A DNA stretch of 64,000 nt, from positions 62,001-126,000 of the forward strand of contig DIXU01000014.1 of NCBI GenBank assembly GCA_002436105.1, read 5' to 3'. The stretch is from Candidatus Aminicenantes bacterium UBA6072 (GTDB lineage: Bacteria; Acidobacteriota; Aminicenantia; UBA2199). Numbering within the stretch: the first letter of the stretch is position 1; each line of letters starts with the position of its first letter. Made by a program: the position numbers and the translations under genes. The notes beneath the pieces are model-generated. The model worked only from the letters and a program-made list of their open reading frames with translations, did no database searches and had not been told where the DNA came from. Of this stretch, positions 57,752 through 64,000 are shown piece by piece.

Positions 57752-58312
57752 TTACAGGCCCAGCAAACCGGCCTTGAATTTCTCGCCCGGGCCCGGCTTC
57801 TTGCCGATCCAGCAGGCGAACAGGGCGTCGGCGAAGGCTTTGTCACCCAGGGTGCCTTTCACGACCCCCTTGACTTTGACCTCGGTGCCGACGCCGGCCT
57901 TGTAGGTGAAAACCAGCTTGTCGCCCTCCTTGAAGCCTTCCATCAACGCGGCCAACTCGTCGAACTGCTGCTTCAGCTGGGGGGAATAGCCCGGGGTATT
58001 GGCCTCCAGGCCATCATACCAGGCCTCGTTGACCTGATTGGCCTTGACGCTGCGCAAGAAATGCATGACGGTACAGCGCGACGCGTCGGCGGCCAGGATC
58101 TTTTCGCCGCTCTTTTCCTTTTCGGCCAGGTAAAGCCCGGCCACATAAACCTTGAAAACAACCTTCTTGCGCAGGGCCATGCCGTTAAGGACAAGCATCT
58201 GGCCGTCGACATCGATGGTGTCGGGCAAGGTGACCCCCGCCAGGGTGCCGGCGACGATGGGAACGGAGAACAGGAAACCCAAAACCAGGGACAGCAAGGC
58301 ATTTCGCGACAT
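57752..58312 (-). CDS. Exported chalcone-isomerase-like protein
   Basis: 186 residues from ATG 58312 with AAAGGAGGAAT upstream; open frame further up is antisense to clpB. A signal peptide (about 1-22), then VTLPDTIDVDGQMLVLNGMALRKKVVFKVYVAGLYL, which is the start of the Chalcone_3-type fold, and TYKAGVGTEVKVKGV and FADALFACWIGKKP later. Bacterial members are thought to bind fatty acids rather than isomerise flavonoids. It likely acts in the periplasm; its role is unproven. Confidence 0.85.
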   Translation of the reverse strand: MSRNALLSLVLGFLFSVPIVAGTLAGVTLPDTIDVDGQMLVLNGMALRKKVVFKVYVAGLYLAEKEKSGEKILAADASRCTVMHFLRSVKANQVNEAWYDGLEANTPGYSPQLKQQFDELAALMEGFKEGDKLVFTYKAGVGTEVKVKGVVKGTLGDKAFADALFACWIGKKPGPGEKFKAGLLGL

Positions 58313-58339
58313 GATTCCTCCTTTTTTGAAACCCTCACC

Positions 58340-58368
58340 ATGATATAATGTTAAAAATATTTTGTCAA
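58340..58368 (-). promoter_or_regulatory. Promoter of the chalcone-isomerase-like gene
   Basis: Minus strand: perfect TTGACA (58368-58363), 17 bases, TATCAT (58345-58340), inside a short AT-rich island. Confidence 0.72.
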
Positions 58369-58394
58369 AAGAAAGGAGCGAAATCGCCGGCCGC

Positions 58395-58425
58395 TTGCCA
58401 GGCCGGGAGCGAGTTATTATATAAT
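58395..58425 (+). promoter_or_regulatory. Promoter region of clpB
   Basis: TTGCCA (58395-58400) and TATAAT (58420-58425) at 19 bases; TATATA at 17 bases is an overlapping alternative. No CIRCE element (TTAGCACTC-N9-GAGTGCTAA) is visible. Confidence 0.5.
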
Positions 58426-58444
58426 AAGGAAGAACGGAGGAGCA

Positions 58445-61009
<2,565 letters not shown>

Positions 61010-61010
61010 A

Positions 61011-61043
61011 GGCGGGAACCGGGGCGCTCGACGCCCACCCGCC
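61011..61043 (+). terminator. GC-rich hairpin after clpB
   Basis: Nested stem: GGCGGG (61011-61016) with CCCGCC (61038-61043), and inside it GGGCG (61022-61026) with CGCCC (61032-61036). It starts one base after the stop. No T-run follows, so termination strength is uncertain. Confidence 0.4.
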
Positions 61044-61066
61044 GCGTATCGTTACAGAGTAAACTA

Positions 61067-61096
61067 TTTACAAATCGCCGGCAAACATGATACAAT
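61067..61096 (+). promoter_or_regulatory. gdhA promoter
   Basis: TTTACA (61067-61072), 18 bases, TACAAT (61091-61096); start codon 37 bases further with AAGGAGGT. Confidence 0.55.
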
Positions 61097-61132
61097 ATCG
61101 ACAGCCAAAAATACCCCAAGGAGGTAACCCGC

Positions 61133-62419
61133 ATGGCTGATAAATCATTCAATGCTTTCAAAATGGCCCAAACCCAGTTCGACAACGTCGCCGAGAAGCT
61201 GGACCTGGATCCGGCCACCCGCGACCTGCTGCGCAACCCGCTGCGCGAGTACCATTTCGCGATTCCCGTCAAGATGGACGACGGCACGGTGAAGGTCTTC
61301 CAGGGCTTCCGCGTGCAGCACAATGACGGCCGCGGCCCCTGCAAGGGCGGCATCCGCTTCCACCCCCAGGAGACCATCGACACCGTCAAGGCCCTGGCCA
61401 CCTGGATGACCTGGAAGTGCGCGGTCGTCGACATCCCGCTGGGCGGCGGCAAGGGCGGCGTCATCTGCGACCCGCATAACCTCTCGATGCGCGAACAGGA
61501 ACAGATCTGCCGCGGCTGGGTGCGCCAGGTCGTGCGCAACGTCGGCCCGCTGCAGGACGTCCCGGCTCCCGACGTCATGACCAACGCCCAGCACATGATC
61601 TGGATGATGGATGAGTACGAGAAACTGACCGGCGCCAAGTACCCCGGCTTCATCACCGGCAAGCCGGTGGGCATGGGCGGTTCGCTGGGCCGCACCGAGG
61701 CCACCGGTTTCGGCGTCATCTATACCCTGCGCGAAGCCCTGAACGAGCTGGGTATCGACATCAAGAAGACGACCGCCGCCTTCCAGGGCTTCGGCAACGT
61801 CGCCCAGTACGCCGTCCGGCTCTACCAGGAATACGGCGGCAAGGCCGTCTGCGTCTCCTGCTGGGACCAGAAGGAGAGCAAGTCCTACACCTTCATCAAG
61901 AAGGACGGCATCGACCTGGAGCAGCTGCTGGGCATCACCGACAAGTTCGGCGGCATCGACAAGGCCAAGGCCAAGGGCCTGGGCTACGAAGTGGCCGACG
62001 CCGAGGCCTGGATCCAGCAGGATGCCGACATCCTGGTACCGGCCGCCCTGGAAAACCAGATCAACGCCGAGACCGTGCAGAAGATCTCCTCGCAGGTGAA
62101 AGTGGTCGCCGAGGGCGCCAACGGCCCGACCACGCCCGAGGCCGACGAAGTGTTCAAGAAAAAGAACATCTTCGTCATCCCCGACTTCCTGGCCAATGCC
62201 GGCGGGGTCACCTGCAGCTATTTCGAGCAGGTGCAGTGCAACATGAACTACTTCTGGACCAAGGAAGAGGTTCTGAGCAAACTGGACAACATCATGACCT
62301 CGGCCTTCCACGCCGTCTACGGGCTGGCCAAGCAGAAGCAGATCTACATGCGCGACGCCGCCTACATGATCGCCGTCAACCGCGTCGCCCAGGCCTGCAA
62401 GCTGCGCGGCTGGGTCTAA
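61133..62419 (+). CDS. gdhA: Glutamate dehydrogenase
   Basis: 428 residues, the hexameric short form. Substrate motif GRGPCKGGIRFHP and catalytic lysine region AVVDIPLGGGKGGVICDP, then TGFGVIYTLREAL and AAFQGFGNVAQYA as the nucleotide-binding loop, VVAEGANGPTTPEADEVF and IPDFLANAGGVTCSYFE. It interconverts glutamate and 2-oxoglutarate with ammonia, linking amino-acid use to NAD(P)H. Very strong ribosome site AAGGAGGT and a clear terminator suggest high expression. Confidence 0.97.
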   Translation: MADKSFNAFKMAQTQFDNVAEKLDLDPATRDLLRNPLREYHFAIPVKMDDGTVKVFQGFRVQHNDGRGPCKGGIRFHPQETIDTVKALATWMTWKCAVVDIPLGGGKGGVICDPHNLSMREQEQICRGWVRQVVRNVGPLQDVPAPDVMTNAQHMIWMMDEYEKLTGAKYPGFITGKPVGMGGSLGRTEATGFGVIYTLREALNELGIDIKKTTAAFQGFGNVAQYAVRLYQEYGGKAVCVSCWDQKESKSYTFIKKDGIDLEQLLGITDKFGGIDKAKAKGLGYEVADAEAWIQQDADILVPAALENQINAETVQKISSQVKVVAEGANGPTTPEADEVFKKKNIFVIPDFLANAGGVTCSYFEQVQCNMNYFWTKEEVLSKLDNIMTSAFHAVYGLAKQKQIYMRDAAYMIAVNRVAQACKLRGWV

Positions 62420-62432
62420 CTCGAATTCAGCA

Positions 62433-62458
62433 GGGGGCGCCGCCCGGCGCCCCCTTTT
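62433..62458 (+). terminator. Intrinsic terminator of gdhA
   Basis: GGGGGCGCC (62433-62441), 4-base loop, GGCGCCCCC (62446-62454) and TTTT. A 9-bp GC stem beginning 13 bases after the stop. Confidence 0.88.
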
Positions 62459-62482
62459 CAATACCACGATCAGGGGGGGGCG

Positions 62483-64000
62483 ATGGACAATCCGCAAAAC
62501 TCGATCGACAAGCTGCTCAACGACATGCGGGAGAGGGCCAAGGAGCTCAATTGCCTCTACCAGGTCGAGGAGCTGCTGACCCGGACCAGTTTGCCCCTCG
62601 AGGAGATCTTCGCCCAGCTGATCCAGACCATCCCCTCGGGCTACCAGTTCCCCGAGATCTGCCAGGTCAGGATCGTCTACGAAGACAAAACCTTCCAGAG
62701 TCCCGGTTTCCAGGAATCGCCGCGCGTTCAGAGTGCCGAGATCCGCGTAGACGACAAGGTGGTCGGAAGCATCGAGGTCTCCTACGCCAGCGAGGTGCCG
62801 CAGACCGAAAACAGCTACTTCCTCAAGGACGAGCACAAGCTGCTGCAGACCATCGCCGAGCGCATCGGCCGCACCGTCCTGCACCTGAAACTGGAGCAGG
62901 TGTCCCGCGAATGGGAAACCGCCCAGAGGGATCTCAGTGAAAAGAACAAAAAAGAGTGGATGGTGATCGTCGACCTGCTGCGGCGCACCGACCAGAACCT
63001 CTACATCCACCTGAGCCGCAAGATGGTTTATCACCTTTTCTGGAGCGGCGTGGCGGAAGCCAAGGAGCTCCTGAAATCACTGAGCAGGGACCAGGCTGCC
63101 CCCAACCAGGCAGAGCTGAGCGACGACATCAACCGCCCCAGCCAGAGACGCTCGCAGCTCGAGCTTCTGCGCGTCAGCGACGAGACGTTCCGCATCGCCG
63201 CCCGCTACCTGACCGACAAGGAGATCCTGGGCAACATCCAGAAATGGATCCAGGAGGACAAGGCCGGTTTCCTGAGCAAGGCCATCAACAACATCGACAT
63301 GCCGCTGGTCGACGTCATTAATGCCATCACCCACTACCATTACATCTCCGGCGGCAACTACGAGCTGTCCCCGCCCATGGAGAAGGGGCTGCGCGTCTCG
63401 CTGATCCGCCGTTTTTTCTCCGACCACCTCGATTTCATCAACATCGCCAAAAACCACATCGAGGTGCGCCATTTTTACGACCTGGTGCAGAAGATCATCT
63501 ATCCCGCCAACGGCTATGGCCGCCTGGGCGGCAAGAGCGCCGGCCTGTTCCTGGCCCAGAAGATCCTTTCCCAGCCGGGAGAGCATTCCGAGGTCCTGGG
63601 CGAGTTGAAGTATCCCAAGACCTGGTACATCACCACCGACGCCATCATGAGCTTCCTCAGCTACAACAACCTGGAGGAGGTGAACGAGCAGAAGTACAAG
63701 GAGATCGACCAGATCCGCCTGGAGTACCAGAACGTGATCCAGCTGATGAAGAACTCGCACTTCCCGGTCGAGATCATCAAGGGCCTGTCCATGGCCCTCG
63801 ACGACCTGGGCGACAAGCCGCTGATCGTGCGCAGCTCCAGCCTGCTGGAGGACCGCATGGGCACGGCATTCTCCGGAAAATACAAAAGCCTGTTCCTGGC
63901 CAACACCGGAACCAAGCAGGAGAAGCTGGATGCCCTTACCGACGCCATCGCCGAAGTGTACGCCTCGATCTTCGGCCCCGACCCCATCGAGTACCGCGCC
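62483..64000 (+). CDS. PEP/pyruvate-binding (PPDK_N / PEP-synthase-like) enzyme with N-terminal sensor-like domain, 3' truncated
   Basis: 506 residues are visible and the frame stays open to the window end. Residues about 5-135 form a sensor-like domain (ERAKELNCLYQVEELL, GYQFPEICQVRIVYED, VVGSIEVSYAS) that matches the kinase at 48752. A ~190-residue helical linker (VDVINAITHYHYISGG) follows. From about 345 the PEP/pyruvate-binding domain begins: GRLGGKSAGLFLAQKIL, KTWYITTDAIMSF, DDLGDKPLIVRSSSLLEDRMG, TAFSGKYKSLFLAN. In PEP synthase and PPDK this domain binds ATP and takes a phosphate. The catalytic swivel His domain and PEP/pyruvate barrel would lie beyond the window. ATG preceded by a G-run. 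Confidence 0.82.
   Translation, partial: MDNPQNSIDKLLNDMRERAKELNCLYQVEELLTRTSLPLEEIFAQLIQTIPSGYQFPEICQVRIVYEDKTFQSPGFQESPRVQSAEIRVDDKVVGSIEVSYASEVPQTENSYFLKDEHKLLQTIAERIGRTVLHLKLEQVSREWETAQRDLSEKNKKEWMVIVDLLRRTDQNLYIHLSRKMVYHLFWSGVAEAKELLKSLSRDQAAPNQAELSDDINRPSQRRSQLELLRVSDETFRIAARYLTDKEILGNIQKWIQEDKAGFLSKAINNIDMPLVDVINAITHYHYISGGNYELSPPMEKGLRVSLIRRFFSDHLDFINIAKNHIEVRHFYDLVQKIIYPANGYGRLGGKSAGLFLAQKILSQPGEHSEVLGELKYPKTWYITTDAIMSFLSYNNLEEVNEQKYKEIDQIRLEYQNVIQLMKNSHFPVEIIKGLSMALDDLGDKPLIVRSSSLLEDRMGTAFSGKYKSLFLANTGTKQEKLDALTDAIAEVYASIFGPDPIEYRA

Noticed and set aside
61145..63034. 629-codon frame on the minus strand over gdhA and the next gene
   Set aside because: Antisense to a clear glutamate dehydrogenase; composition typical of GC-rich shadow frames.

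Overview
The window is 64 kb of GC-rich, densely coding bacterial DNA with about 55 genes and three tRNAs. It opens inside a peptide-transporter-like gene and closes inside a PEP/pyruvate-binding enzyme. The gene content suggests a Gram-negative-type, probably anaerobic or syntrophic amino-acid-using bacterium: an NfnAB-type transhydrogenase, NuoE/NuoF-like flavin and iron-sulfur subunits, glutamate dehydrogenase, a CoA-transferase/lyase/isomerase/dehydrogenase operon, sigma-54 control, a secreted alpha-2-macroglobulin and periplasmic-type TPR and M16-like proteins. My best guess is an Aminicenantes/Acidobacteriota-like lineage. This is inference; no 16S rRNA gene is present. Many promoters can be read by eye as TTGACA- or TTGCTT-like -35 boxes 17 bases from TATAAT-like -10 boxes.

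Layout. 1-10118: small accessory operons (transporters, a peptide deformylase variant, an esterase, a PhzF isomerase, a CDF-like membrane protein, DUF454, flavodoxin, thioesterase), including a 174-bp duplication of the DUF454 3' end. 10155-10303: tRNA-Gly and tRNA-Cys. 10308-16928: two degenerate M16 peptidase-like secreted proteins, a TPR protein, a stand-alone SelB-C-terminus-like protein, a processive GT2 and tRNA-Pro. 17142-21536: purH, two glycosyltransferases, DUF2892 and a lytic transglycosylase. 21662-27391: a 1909-residue alpha-2-macroglobulin. 27421-29295: aspartase with an N-terminal cyclic-nucleotide-binding-like domain.

29407-35353 (minus strand): one operon in the order IDH/IPMDH-like dehydrogenase, HMG-CoA-lyase-like enzyme, CaiB-type CoA-transferase, LeuC-like and LeuD-like hydro-lyase, membrane protein. 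These could in principle link acetyl-CoA plus pyruvate to 2-oxobutyrate through citramalyl-CoA. 35519-38854: housekeeping genes (rimO, pgpA, rpmB, a LOG-like gene, truA).

38878-52194 is the most distinctive region, a redox island. NfnB- and NfnA-like subunits run leftward. Rightward, behind a consensus-matching sigma-54 promoter, lie a response regulator with two Lrp/AsnC-type ligand domains, NuoE-like and NuoF-like subunits, a 1250-residue fusion of NuoG-like, GltD-like and molybdopterin-oxidoreductase-like modules, a soluble histidine kinase and an NtrC-type activator. The kinase shares its N-terminal sensor-like module with the PEP/pyruvate-binding enzyme at the window end.

52169-64000: a glycosyltransferase, N-formylglutamate amidohydrolase, LD-carboxypeptidase, cupin, mannose-1-phosphate guanylyltransferase, a membrane protein, a chalcone-isomerase-like secreted protein, clpB, glutamate dehydrogenase with a clear intrinsic terminator, and the truncated PEP/pyruvate-binding gene.
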